64,000 nucleotides of DNA from Paguma larvata (Eukaryota > Chordata > Mammalia > Carnivora > Viverridae), in NCBI GenBank assembly GCA_030068075.1, contig CM057826.1:113112746-113176745 (forward strand). Reading direction: 5' to 3'. Both the position numbers and the translations under genes were made by a program. How positions within the stretch are numbered: position 1 is the first letter of the stretch; every line of letters begins with the position of its first letter. Under the pieces are notes generated by a model. The model ran no database searches. It was not told the DNA's origin and saw nothing but the letters and a program-made list of their open reading frames with translations. Of this stretch, positions 22,916-33,800 are shown piece after piece.

Positions 22916-24414
22916 AGCAATGAAAACGATTATTTCTGTAAAAAACAAAATCAAAGAACTCACAGAATAAAAATACATAAAGTAAGACAACATATACCTA
23001 AAATGTGGGGAGAATAGGAGCAAAGGATGGGTTGGTTCAAGCTTACATGACAATTAACTTAGTATAGTTAATATAACTTAATATAGAGTGCTATATGCAG
23101 AAAACGCTATATACAAATCTAATGATAACCATCCATCAAAAAACTCTATTAAGTATGCAAAAATAAAGAGAAAGAAATTCAAATATATCACTAAAGAAAA
23201 ACAGCAAGCCATGAAGATAAAAAGACAAGAGGATCAGAGAAAATCTTTAGAAACAACCACAAAACAAATAATAAACTGACAGTAAGTATGTAACTATCAA
23301 TAACTAATTTGAATGTAAATGGACTAAACACTCCAATTAAACAACATACATAGGCTAACAGAATGGATAAAAAACAAGATCTGTCTATATGCTGCCTACT
23401 AGAGACTCATTTTAGATTGAAAGAAACCTGCAGATTAAAAGTGAGGGGATGGAGAAATATCTATCATGGAAATGGATATCAAAAGAAATCTGGATTAGTA
23501 ATACTTCTATCAGACAAAATAAACTTTAAAGCAAAGACTGTAACAAGAGATGAAGAAGGAAACTATAATAACAAATGGGCCAATCCAGAAAATGACATAA
23601 CTATTGTAAATATTTATGCCCCTTAAATGGAGCACTCAAATATATAAAACAGTTAATAACAAAGGAACTAATCGATAATAAAACAGTAACCTTTTACACC
23701 CCACTTACATCAATGAACAGATCATCTAAACAGAAAATAGACAAGGAAACAATGGCTTTGAATGACACAGTGGAACGGAAGAATTTAACAGATATATTCA
23801 GAACATTCGATCCTAGAACAGAATACACATTCTTTCCAAGTGCACAAGGAACAGCCTCCAGAATAGATCATATATTAGGTCACAAAACAAGCCTCAACAA
23901 ATTCAAGAGATCAAAATCATACCATGTGTCTTTTTTGACCACAATACTATGAAACTAGAATTCAACCACAAAAAAAATCTTGAAAGACCACAAATACATG
24001 GAAGTTAAACAACATGCTCCTAAAAATAAATGGGTCAACCAGGAAATAAAAGTTGAAATAAAAATGTACATGGAAACAAATGCAAATGAAAACACGATGG
24101 TCCAAAACCTTTGGGATGCAGCAAAAGCTATTCTAAGAGGGACATTTATAGCAGCACAGGTCTACCTCAAAAATCAAGAAAAATTTCAAATAAATAACCT
24201 AACCTTATATCTAAAGGAGCTAGAAAAAGAATAACGAACAAAATGTAAGGAAGAGAGAAGGAAGGAAATAATAAATTAAGAGCAGAAATAAATGATATAG
24301 AAACTAAAAAGAAAAACAACAGCAACAATAGAACAGATTAGTGAAACTAGGAGCTGGTTCTTTGGAAAAAACTCAATAAAATTGATAACCCCTAGCCAGA
24401 CTTACCAAAAAAAA

Positions 24415-24625
24415 AATACTTTTTTATTATAGAGAACTGATGGTTACCAGAGGGGAGTCGGGTGGGGGGAAGGGTTAAATGGGTGTTGGGGTTTAAGGTG
24501 TTCCCTTGGTGTGATGAGCACTGGGTCATGTATTGAAGTGTTGAATCACTATATTGTACATATGAAACTAATATAATATGTATGTTAACTAATAGGAATT
24601 AAAAATTAACACTTTTAAAAAAGAA
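24415..24625 (+). repeat. L1 3'-terminal fragment nested in the L1 ORF2 relic
   Basis: 'GATGGTTACCAGAGGGGAGT', 'GTGATGAGCACTGGGTCATG', 'GTTGAATCACTATATTGTAC' and 'GTATGTTAACTAATAGGAAT' form the standard carnivore L1 3' end. The host ORF2 resumes just after it ('AACTCAAATAAATAAGGTCC'). It is therefore a short 5'-truncated L1 inserted into an existing L1 in the same orientation. Confidence 0.75.
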
Positions 24626-25179
24626 TAAAAGAGAAAAAAACTCAAATAAATAAGGTCCCAAAGGAGAAAGGAGAAATAACAACTCCACAAAATACAAACA
24701 AGTATAAGGGAATATTATGAAAAACTATATGCCAACAAATTGAACAATCTAGAAGAAATGGATAAATTCCTATAAACATATAAACTGCCAACACTAAAAC
24801 AGGAAGAAATAGAAAATGTGAAGAGACTGATAACCAGCAAAAAGTTGAATCAGTAATTAACTTCCAACAAACCAAAGTCCAGGACCAGATGGCTTCACAG
24901 GAAAATTCTTCCAAACATTTAAAGAAGAAGTAACACCTAATCTTCTAAAAAAAATTCCAAAAAAAAAAGAAAGAAAGAAAAGGAAGGATAACTTTCAAAT
25001 TCATTCTATGAGGCCAGCATTACTCTGATACCAAAACCAGAAAAAGACACCACAAGAAAAGATGACTACAGGCTGATATGCATGATGAACATAGAAGCAA
25101 AAAAACAAAACAGAACAAACAAACAAACAAAAACTTGCAAACCTAATTCAACAATACATTTAAAAAAGCCACTCATCCT

Positions 25180-25391
25180 CGGGCACTTGGGTGGCTCAGT
25201 TGGTTGAGCACCTGACTGGATTTCGGCTCAGGCCAACATCTCATGGTTCATGAGTTTGAGCCTCACATTGGGCTCTGCGCTGACAGCATGGAGAGTGTTT
25301 GGGATTCTCTCTGCTCCTTTCCCACTCCTGTGCTCCCTCTCTCTCTCTCTCTTTCTCAAAATAAAAAAAAAATACAAACATCTTAAGAAAT
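25180..25391 (+). mobile_element. CAN-SINE nested in the L1 ORF2 relic
   Basis: Head 'CGGGCACTTGGGTGGCTCAG', B-box region 'GAGTTTGAGCCTCAC' and '(CT)n TTTCTCAAAATAAAAAA' tail. Flanking 'AAAAAGCCACTCATC' (left) and 'AAAAAGACCATTCACC' (right) look like a worn target-site duplication. It separates the fingers and palm parts of the dead reverse transcriptase. Confidence 0.9.
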
Positions 25392-26155
25392 AAAAAGACC
25401 ATTCACCACAGTAAAATAGGATTTATTACTGGGTTGCTAGGGTAGTTCAATATTTGGAAATCAATCAGTGTGTTACATCACATCAATAAGAGAAAGGTTA
25501 AGATAGCATATAATCTTTTCAATAGATGCAGAAAAAGCATTTGACAAAGTACAAACTCCATTCATGATTAAGAAAATAACTATCAAGAAAGTATGTTTAG
25601 AGGAAACACACTTCAACATATAATGGCTATCTATGAAAAATCCACAGTTAACATCATCCTTAATGTGGAAAAACAGAGCTTTTCCTCTAAGATCAGGAAC
25701 AAGACAAGGATGTCCACTGTTAGCACTTTTACTCAACATAGAACTGGAAGTCCCAGCCACAACAATCAGACAACAAAAAGAAATAAAATATATCTCAGTT
25801 GGTAAGGAAGAAGTAAAACTTTCACTATTCTTAGATGATATGTTACTGTATATAGAAAACTTGAAAGACTCCACCAAAAAATTGCTAGGACTGATAAATG
25901 AATTAAGTAAAGTCACAGGATACAAAATCAATCTACAGAACTCTGTTGCATTCCTATACACTAATAATAAAAGCAGGAGAAAAAGAAATTAAGAAAACAA
26001 TCCCACTTAGAAATACACCAAAAAATAAGATACCTAGGAATAGACCTAACCAAACAATCGTATTCTGAAAATTATGAAACACTGATGAAAGAAATTGAAG
26101 AAGACAAAAAAAATGGAAACACTTTCCATGCTCATGGAAAGAAGATCAATTTCAA

Positions 26156-26231
26156 GGTTTATTTGTTTTTGATAGATACTGCTAAGTTATGCTTTAGGTA
26201 GGAAGGGTGCCAGTGGTGATGATTTCTTTTC
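26156..26231. other. Spacer between the two opposed carnivore L1s
   Basis: About 75 bases ('GTTTATTTGTTTTTGATAGA', 'GGTAGGAAGGGTGCCAGTGG') that match neither L1 as far as I can tell. It may be older flanking DNA or a rearranged 5' junction. Confidence 0.45.
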
Positions 26232-26559
26232 TTTTTTTTTTTTTTAACTTTCTATTGTCAAATTGGTTTCTGTACAATACCCGTGCTCTGCTCAGTGCCC
26301 ATCACCCACTCTTTCCTCCCCCATACTCCCCTCAACCGTCGGTTTGTTCTTAGTATTTAGGAGTCTCTTATGTTTTGTCTCCCTCCCTCTCTGTGTCTTT
26401 TTTCTTTCCCTTCTTCCTCTCTCTCCTAGTTTTCTGTTAAGTCTCTCAAAGTCCACCTATGCGTGGAAACATATGGTATCTGTCTTTTCTGATTGACTTA
26501 TTTCACTTAGCATAATACCCTCCAGTTCCATTCATGTAGCCACACATGACCAGATTTCA

Positions 26560-29500
26560 TTCTTTCTCATTGCTGCATAGTATTCCATTGTGTGTATATG
26601 TATTTGTATATCTTCTTTATCCATTCATCAGTTGATGGACACTTAGTCTCTTTCCATGATTTGGCTATTGTTGAAAGTGCTTTTATAAACATCGGGGTAC
26701 ACGTGCCCCTATGCATCAGCACTCCTGTATCTCTTGGGTAGATTTTTAAGAGTGCTATTGCTGGGTCATAGGGTAGTTCTATTTTTATTCTTTTCGGGAA
26801 CCTCCACACAGTTTTCCAGAGCGGCTACTCCAGTTTGCATTCCCACCAACAATGTAGGAGGGTGCCTGCTTCTCGCATCCTCACCAGCATCTATAGTTTC
26901 CTGATTTGTTCATTTTAGCCACTCTGACTGGTGTGAGGTGGTATCTCAATGTGATTTTGATTTGTATTTCCCTGGTGATGAGTGACATTGAGCATCCTTT
27001 CATGTGTCTGTTAGCCATCTGGATGTCTTCTTTGGAGAAGTGTCTATTCATATCTTCCACCCATTTCTTCACTGGATTATTTGTTTTTCCGGTGTGGAGT
27101 TTGGTAAGTTCTTTATAGATTTTTAGATACTAGTCCTTTATCTGATATGGCATTTGCGATTATCCTTTCCCATTCCGTTGGTTGCCTATTAGTTTTGTTG
27201 TTTCCTTTGCTGTGCAGAAGCTTTTTATCTTGATGAGGTCCCAATAGTTCATTTTTGCTTTTAATTCCCTTGCCTTTGAAGATGTATCGAGTAAGATATT
27301 GGTGCGTCTTGGGTCACAGAGGTTTTTTCCTGCTTTCTCCTCTAGGATTTTGATGGTTTCCTGTCTCACATTCAGATCCTTCATCCATTTACAGTTTATT
27401 TTTGTGAGTGGTGTAAGGAAGTGGTCTAGTTTCATTCTTCTGCATGTTGCTGTCCAGTTCTCCCAGCACCATTTATTAAAGAGGCTGTCTTTTTTCCATT
27501 GGATTCTCTTTCCCACTTTGTCAAAGATTAGTTGGTCCTGTGCTTCTGGGTCCATTTCTGAGTTTTCTATTCTATTCCATTGGTCTATGTGTCTGTTTTT
27601 GTGCCAATATCATACTGTCTTGATGACTACCACTTTGTAGTAGAGGTGAAAGTCTGGGATTGTGATGCCTCCCGCTTTGGTTTTATTCTTCAGAATTACT
27701 TTGGCTATTCGGGGTCTTTTGTGGTTCCATACAAATTTTAGGATTGTTTGCTCTAGCTTTGAGAAGAATGCTGGTGCAATTTTGATTCGGATTCCATTGA
27801 ATGTGTAGATTGCTTTGGGTAGTGTTGTCATTTTAACGATATTTATTCTTCCAATCCTTGAGCATGGGATGTTTTTCCATTTTCTTGTGTCTTCCTCAAT
27901 TTCCTTCATAAGTTTTTTGTAGTTTTCGGCGTAGAGATCTTTTACATCCTTGGTTAGGTTTATTCCTAGACATTTTATGGTTTGTGGTGCAATTGTGAAA
28001 GGGATTAGCTTCTTTATTTCTCTTTCTGTTGCTTCATTGTTGGTGCATAGAAATGCCACTGATTTCTGTACATTGATTTTGTATCCTGCAATTTTGCCGA
28101 ATTCATGGATCAGTTCTAGTAGGCTTTTGGGGGATTCTGTCAGATTTTCCATGTAAAGTATCATGAAGTCTGAGAAAAGTGAAAGTATGACTTCATCCTT
28201 GCCAATCTTATGCCTTTTATTTTGGTTTGTTGTCTGATTGCTGATGCTAGAACTTCCAATACTAGGTTAAATAGTAGTGGTAAGAGTGGACATCTCTGTT
28301 GTGTTCCTTATCTCAGGGGGAAGGCTCTCAGTTTTTCCCCATTGAGGATGATATTAGTTGTGGGCTGTTCATAAATGAATTTTATGATGTTTATGTATGT
28401 TCCTTCTATCCCGACTTTCTCGAAGGTTTTTATTAGGAAAGGGTGCTGTATTTTGTCAAATGCTTTTTCCGCATCTATTGACACGATCATATGGTTCTTA
28501 CCTTTTCTTTTGTTAATGTGATGTATCACATTGACTGATTTGCAAATACTGAACCAGCCCTGCAACCCAGGGATGAATCCCACTTGATCATGGTGAATAA
28601 TTATTTTTATATGCTGTTGGATTTGATTTGCTAGTATCTTGTTGAGAATTTTTGCATCCATATTCATCAGGGATATTGGCTTGTAGTTCTCTTTTTTTGC
28701 TGGGTCTCTATCTGGTTTAGGAATCAAAGTGATGCTGGCTTCATAGAATGAGTCTGGGAGTTTTCCTTTCATTTCAATTTTTTGGACTAGCTTGAGGAGG
28801 ATAGGAATTAACTCTGTTTTAAATGTCTGGTAAAATTCCCCAGGGAAACCATCTGGTCCAGGGCTTTTATTTGTTGGGAGATTTTTGATAACTGATTCAA
28901 TTTCTTCACTAGTTATGGGTCTGTTCAAGTTTTCTATTTCTTCCCATTTGAGTTATGGTAGCGTGTGGCTGTTTAGGAACTTGTCTACTTCTTCCAGGTT
29001 GTCGAATTTGATGGCATATAATTTTTCATAGTATTCTCTGACAATTGCTTGTATTTCTGAGAGATTGTTTGTAATCACTCCCTTTTTTGTTTGTGATTTT
29101 ATCTATTTGGGTTCTCTCTCTTTTCTTTTTGAGAAGCCGGACTAGAGGCTTATCAATTTTGTTTATTTTTTTCAAAGAACCAGCTCTTGGTTTCATTGAT
29201 CTGTTCCACTACTTTTTCGGTTTCCATGTTATTAATTTCTGCCCTGATTTTTATTATTTCTCTCTTTCTTCTGGATTTGGAGTGTCTTAGCTGTTCTGCT
29301 TCTAGTTCCTTTAGGCATGCTGTTAGTATTTGTGTTAGTGATTTTTCTTGTTTCTTGAGGTGGGCCTGGATTGCAATATATTTCCCTCTCAGCACTGCCA
29401 TTGCCACATCCCAAAGTGTTTGGATCGTTGTATTTTCATTTTCATTTGTTTCCATGTATTTTTAAATTTCTTCTCTATTGCTTGGTTAACCCATTCATTT

Positions 29501-30275
29501 TTTAGTAGGTTATTCTTTAGCCTCCATGTTTTTGAGGATTTTGCAGACTTTTTCCTGTGGTTGATTTCAAGTTTCAAAGCATTGTGGTCTGAAAGTGTGC
29601 ATGGTATGATCTCAATTCTTTTATATTTATTAAGATTTTCCTTATACCCCAGAATGTGATCTATCTTGGAAAATGTACCATGTGCAGTTGAGAATGTAAA
29701 TTCCTTTGCTTCTGGATGAGGGACCCTGAAGATGTCAGTTAGGCCTTCTGTTCCAATGTGTCATTCAGGGCTATTGTTTCTGTATTGATTTTCTGTTTAG
29801 TGGATCTATCCAATGCTGAGAGTGGAGTGTTAAGGTCCCCTACAATTAGGACATTTTTATTGATAAGGTTGCTTATGTTTGCAATTAGTTATTTTACAAA
29901 TTTGGGTGCCCCCGAATTCAGCACGTAGATATTTATAATTGTTAGCTCTTCCTGCTGGATAGTCCCTGTGATTATTATATAATGCCCTTCTTCATCTCTT
30001 ATTGTATCCTTTACTTTAAAGTCTAGTTTGTCTGATATAAGTGTGGCTACTCCAGCTTTCTTCTGACTTCCAGCAACGTGGTAGATAGTTCTCCATCCCC
30101 TCACTTTCAATCTGAAGGTGTCCTCAGGTCTAAAATGAGTCTCTTAAAGACAGAAAATAGATGAGTCTTGTTTTTTAATCCACCTGTTACCCTATGTCTT
30201 TTGATTGGAGCATTGAGTCCATTTACATTCAGTGTTAGTGTTGTCAAATATGAGTTTAGAGTCACTGTGTTATCT
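26560..30275 (-). pseudogene. Carnivore L1 ORF2 relic (endonuclease-reverse transcriptase), minus strand
   Basis: Read from the right: the N-terminus 'LTLNVNGLNAPIKRHRV' (about 30150-30280) opens the endonuclease domain, followed at 29889-30110 by 'GWRTIYHVAGSQKKAGVATL' and 'TIINIYVLN'. The reverse transcriptase spans 28308-28928, with '[18 protein letters not shown]', '[20 protein letters not shown]', '[12 protein letters not shown]' and '[16 protein letters not shown]'. The catalytic box near 28170 reads FSDFMILY instead of FADDMILY, so the second active-site aspartate is Phe. 27610-28164 holds '[17 protein letters not shown]' and the thumb region. The C-terminal part (26567-27555) ends with 'KCPSTDEWIKKIY'. 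The frame is broken at several places but long pieces of 130-206 codons remain, so this copy is younger than its plus-strand neighbour. It is not functional. Confidence 0.9.
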
Positions 30276-30540
30276 GTAGGTTTCATGCTTGTAAGGATGT
30301 CTCTGGTAGTTTGTGTTCCTTGCAACCTTTTCTTCATAGAGTCCCCCTCAGGATCTCTTGTAAGGCACCAGAGCATCTTCAGACACTGCGCTCTGAACCT
30401 TCAGAGTCTGCACTCCATTGTTTATAGAATCCTGGTGGTATTGAAACCCTTTTATTTCTCCCTGTCACTGGTTTTGGGGAAGAGCTGTATTGTTCAGTCC
30501 CCTGTGAGTGTTTTCACTTTTTCTCTTTCTCTCCAGCTAC

Positions 30541-31111
30541 GATAGGAAAAGATAAGATTCAGTAGGCGGAGAAAGAAAGATTAAGACCTGAGGTCCTTGG
30601 TGGGGAAAAAGGTCAATGCTGGGAGTGTCTGACCACAGCAATCCCTCTCTAAGTTTCCTCTTAAGAATGTAACAGATACCACCTATTCCCTCAGGAATTT
30701 GACCAAATACCTAACTAAAACTTAGTAGACCATAAAACATATGACCCACAGGAATGATATGGCCATAGACCACCTCTCATACAATAGAGTCAAGCCAATC
30801 AGGAATGGACAACCCAGCACCTGGAGTTATCAAGCCAATAGGGGTAGGACCTGAGAAGGAAGGAGGGGGAAGGGAAGGGAGGGCTGACCAGAATCTTATA
30901 AAACAAAGACCCTTGCCTATTGTCATGGGCGTTCACTTTGAATTCACTCTGTAAAGAGAACTTTCATACTATCTTTACTTTCTGATCTTATCTTATACTC
31001 TATTAAACTTTTGCCTGCTTCTCATTTTATTTTGTGTCCACCTCTTCATTCCTGAAAGTGGCGAGAGAACCAACTGTGGGCTTTGAGGTAAAAAAGAATT
31101 CCTGCAGCACA
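30541..31111 (+). mobile_element. Solo LTR of a class I (gammaretrovirus-like) endogenous retrovirus
   Basis: Sits in the 5' UTR of the minus-strand L1. GCTAC occurs at 30536-30540 and again at 31112-31116, and removing the interval restores continuous L1 sequence. This is a 5-bp duplication of the size retroviral integrases make. The right edge ends in CA; the left edge reads GATAGG, one T short of the expected TG. Promoter-like parts in plus orientation are CCAAT boxes ('AGCCAATCAG' near 30795 and 'AGCCAATAGG' near 30833), a TATA box ('TTATAAAACA' near 30896) and an imperfect polyadenylation signal ('ATTAAACTT' near 31003) followed by a T/GT-rich stretch. No internal viral genes are present, as expected after recombination between two LTRs. 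The exact family is not identified. Confidence 0.7.
30887..31030 (+). promoter_or_regulatory. LTR core promoter and poly(A) region
   Basis: TATA box 'TTATAAAAC' near 30896, with two CCAAT boxes 60-105 bp upstream and an 'ATTAAA' signal about 105 bp downstream. The layout is U3-R-U5 as in gammaretroviral LTRs. Whether it is active cannot be told from sequence. Confidence 0.5.
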
Positions 31112-31417
31112 GCTACTTTCAGGGGGAGTGCTTTTCTAGTGTGATCCAGGTGGGCCTCACTCTCCCCCTTTCTCTTTCTCTCTTTGTCCTCTCTCTCCAC
31201 AAAAATGGCTCCCTGTTCTCCGCAGCTTTTCTCTCCCCCAGTTCACCTCTCTGTACTGCATACCTGACAAGTTCTATGGCTCTAGGTAAATTGTTGCATT
31301 AATCCTCAGAACAACTTCTTAGGTGTTCAAAATGGCTTGGGGCTGATTGAATTGTATTTCAGGGAAGAGACAAGCTCAGGGTCGCCATGCTGCTCCGCCA
31401 TCTTAACTCCTCTCCTA

Positions 31418-31527
31418 GGGTTTTCTATATATAGTATCATGTCATTTGCAAATAGTGACAACCTTAATTCTTCCCTACCTTTTATTGGATGGCTTTTATT
31501 TCTTTTTCTTGATTTTGTATACAATTT
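31418..31527 (-). pseudogene. L1 ORF2 reverse-transcriptase scrap, minus strand
   Basis: The minus strand translates as 'FANDMILYIENP' near 31430-31475, the catalytic region of L1 reverse transcriptase with FADD changed to FAND. It abuts the 5' end of the larger L1 and shares its orientation. It is probably an older L1 fragment that served as insertion site. Confidence 0.7.
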
Positions 31528-32145
31528 TAAGGGTTGTGGATCTATGGAGAATAGCCATAGACCTTAATTTAAGGAGTCCTGCTCTAAAGGCACCTGGTTC
31601 CTACTTTATCATGGGGTAGGTATGACGTGTATTATAACATCACAGAGAGCTGAGGAAACCAAGATTGAGGGACATGTTTATGACTACAGGTGTGTCAGAA
31701 CTAGAAGCCTATTGTCCAATAAGCCTTTATAAATTTAATGAACTACATTCAGGAAAAGTTTTGGAGGCACCAAAGTGAGCCTCCCTCCTTTTTTTTTTTT
31801 TTTTTTTTTTTTTGGTTCTTTAGGTCTTGGTAGCATTAGACAAGTGGAAGTCTAAGTTTTCTGAACTAACGTGAATCACTGTGAAGTCCTTTTCTACTTC
31901 TACCAGTAGTATCCAATGAAGATAAAGCCAAGTACGAGGCTTCTGAGATCATTTATCTATATCTGTTACCACCTATTGGTCTGATTATAATTTACTCCCC
32001 TATTTAGACTGAGAAATAACAATTATTATGAGCAGTCTTCCCTGGAGTAAGTTATAGTACATATAGTATGTATCTGAGTTTTGTTCTTTGTGACCCATGG
32101 TCATGCCATTGCGTTTCAGTGTAAAGATAGGAAAAGAAGAAGGGG
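31528..32145. other. Mostly unique sequence, MIR-like piece and poly(T)
   Basis: 31605-31720 ('GAGCTGAGGAAACCAAGATT' followed by 'GTGTGTCAGAACTAGAAGCC') looks like a minus-strand MIR. A 25-base T run lies at 31789-31813, with sequence to its right that I could not assign; it could be the tail of a minus-strand retrocopy. Confidence 0.4.
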
Positions 32146-32147
32146 TA

Positions 32148-32348
32148 GATAATTAGCATTTACTGAGACTGAGTACCTACTCTTTGCCAAACCCTGCTCA
32201 AGGGACTTTACTTCCATACTTTTGTTTAATCCTCACAATATATTTTAGAGATAATTGATATTATTTTATTGAAAATACTTCATTCAGACTGTTAAAGCCA
32301 CTGGCCCAATGTCATAGGGACAGTAAATAGCATGTGAACCTGGACAAA
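32148..32348 (-). repeat. MIR element, minus strand
   Basis: 'AGCATTTACTGAGACTGAGT', 'ACTCTTTGCCAAACCCTGCT', 'TTTAATCCTCACAATATATT' and 'CACTGGCCCAATGTCATAGG' follow the reversed MIR consensus in order. Confidence 0.75.
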
Positions 32349-32405
32349 GCACCTGATCTTTCTTTTGCATTGTGATACTCAAAGAAAGCTGAATCAAGGT
32401 CCTCT

Positions 32406-32622
32406 GGGGCACCTTGATGGCTCAGTCGGTTAAGCCCCTGACTTCAGCTCAGGTCACGATCTCATAGTTTGTGAGTTCAAGCCCCATGTTGGGCTCTGTG
32501 CTGACAGCTCAGAGCCTGGAGCCTCTTTCAGATTCTGTGTCTCCCCCTCACTCTACCCTTCCCATGCTCCTGATCTGTCTCTCTCTGTCTCTCAATAATA
32601 AATAAAAATGTTTTAAAAAAAA
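32406..32622 (+). mobile_element. CAN-SINE, plus strand
   Basis: Head 'GGGGCACCTTGATGGCTCAG', B-box region 'GAGTTCAAGCCCCATG', CT-rich end and 'AATAATAAATAAAAATG' tail. It is a well-preserved full-length copy without an obvious duplication. Confidence 0.92.
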
Positions 32623-33050
32623 GACTCTCCCCATCTTTCTCAACACCTTACTTCCCCAATAAAGATTAGCCTAACACTGTACTCCCTTAATAGCAAATAT
32701 ATCACTTTTTGGAGGACTTATTATGCACTCTTAGAAGGTCATGTTATCTAATTTTAATAGACACAAATCTTGGATTTAGAAGACATGGTTTTGTTTTCTT
32801 GCCCTTTATTCCTTAGTTTTGAATGATACTGCACTAGTCACTAGTCGTTAATCATTTTGAGTGATGTTCTTCCCACCACAGATGCTGCACTACTTAATAC
32901 ATAATATTAAAGGCTCAAATTTATGCAAGTACTTTTTTTAACTCTATAGTAAAACAAAACTGTAAAAGACGGCTACTTCAAGAGATATTTAAACTCCCTT
33001 TCCTTCAACATCTTCATCTATAAAATTGAGATTATAACTCCTTCACAGAG
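32623..33050. other. Unique AT-rich sequence, short MIR-like end
   Basis: 32990-33050 ('CTTCATCTATAAAATTGAGA') resembles the plus-strand MIR core; the rest is unassigned. Confidence 0.4.
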
Positions 33051-33054
33051 TTGT

Positions 33055-33800
33055 TATATTGTTCATTCAGTGAATATTTATTGTCCCTCTAGTATGCACT
33101 AAGCACTTTTGGTTGTTGTTAGAGGAGAAGTCTTGTGGTAGACATATGATAAAAAAGCAGGAAAAAGCAAAAATGATAATTGACCATTGCAATAAGTGCT
33201 AGGAAAAAAATAAAGAAGCAATTGGGTTGGAGCTTGAGGGTGCTACTTTAAGTAGGACAGTCTGGAAAAGACTTGTTAAGAAGATAATAAAGACCTGACA
33301 GAAGGGTCACCAAAAATGAGACCATATGAAGGCTCTCAAGTATGAAGGCTGGTGTTATTAAGAGATTGACAGAAGGCAAGAAAGCTATAAGCATTGCTTT
33401 TCCACATGTGGTCCATAGATGAGTGGTCATCTTCACATTCTTTGTTTACGGTTTGCAAAGAACGTAGGAGCTTGTATAGGAGTGTAAATCAATACAAGTC
33501 TTCATTCACTGAGAAAGTCTTGCTAAAAAAAGAAAGTGAATAGAGTGTACCTGTATGCTTTGTTATACAGTTGATTGCATTCTGGCATCCATAACTCATC
33601 ATGTCTCAGTAATAATTTGCCAATGAGTTATTTTTAGTAGCATTTATAAGATGCAGTTGGAGAAGGCAAGGACTAGACCACACAGGGCTTTGAGGTCACG
33701 ATAATGTATATGAGTTTTATTCTAAGAGGAACAGGAAACCATGGGTGGTTCTAAGCAGAAGAGTAGAATGATCTGTGGTTGAAAGAAACAGATGCTCTTG
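33055..33800 (-). repeat. L2 fragment, minus strand
   Basis: 'TCATTCAGTGAATATTTATT' starts the reversed L2 tail, followed by 'AATTGACCATTGCAATAAGT' and 'GGACAGTCTGGAAAAGACTT'. After an unassigned gap at 33430-33640, 'GACCACACAGGGCTTTGAGG' and 'TTTTATTCTAAGAGGAACAG' continue the same reversed consensus. Confidence 0.7.

Larger units (their letters stand above)
23290..26155 (+). pseudogene. Carnivore L1 ORF2 relic (endonuclease-reverse transcriptase), plus strand
   Basis: Starts with the ORF2 N-terminus: codons at about 23296-23335 read SITNLNVNGLNTPIK, the conserved 'NVNGLN' opening of L1 endonuclease. 23363-23626 keeps 'LLETHF' (LQETH box) and 'KKSGLVILLSDK', and ends in 'IVNIYAP'. 23713-23952 keeps 'SRIDHILGHK'. 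The reverse-transcriptase region runs from about 25510 ('[16 protein letters not shown]') to 25992, with catalytic box FLDDMLLY (usual FADD) and 'GYKINLQNS'. Stops and frame changes break it throughout. An L1 3' tail (24415-24625) and a SINE (25180-25391) are inserted within it. It stops abruptly near 26155, losing the ORF2 C-terminus, 3' UTR and tail. No ORF1 is recognised upstream. L1 machinery normally works in cis as an RNP on L1 RNA; this copy is dead. Confidence 0.85.
26232..31417 (-). mobile_element. Carnivore L1, minus strand, both ends present, internally deleted
   Basis: The 3' poly(A) appears as a T run at 26232-26245, followed by the L1 3' UTR ('CTATTGTCAAATTGGTTTCT'). The 5' end is at about 31395-31417, where the minus strand reads 'TTAAGATGGCGGAGCAGCAT', the YY1-site start of carnivore L1. 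ORF2 occupies about 26560-30275. Only about 460 bp of 5' UTR separate the 5' end from ORF2 once the LTR is subtracted, so ORF1 has been lost. A solo LTR (30541-31111) interrupts the 5' UTR. Total L1 material is about 4.6 kb against roughly 6-7 kb for a complete element. No matching target-site duplication was found at the two ends. Confidence 0.85.
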
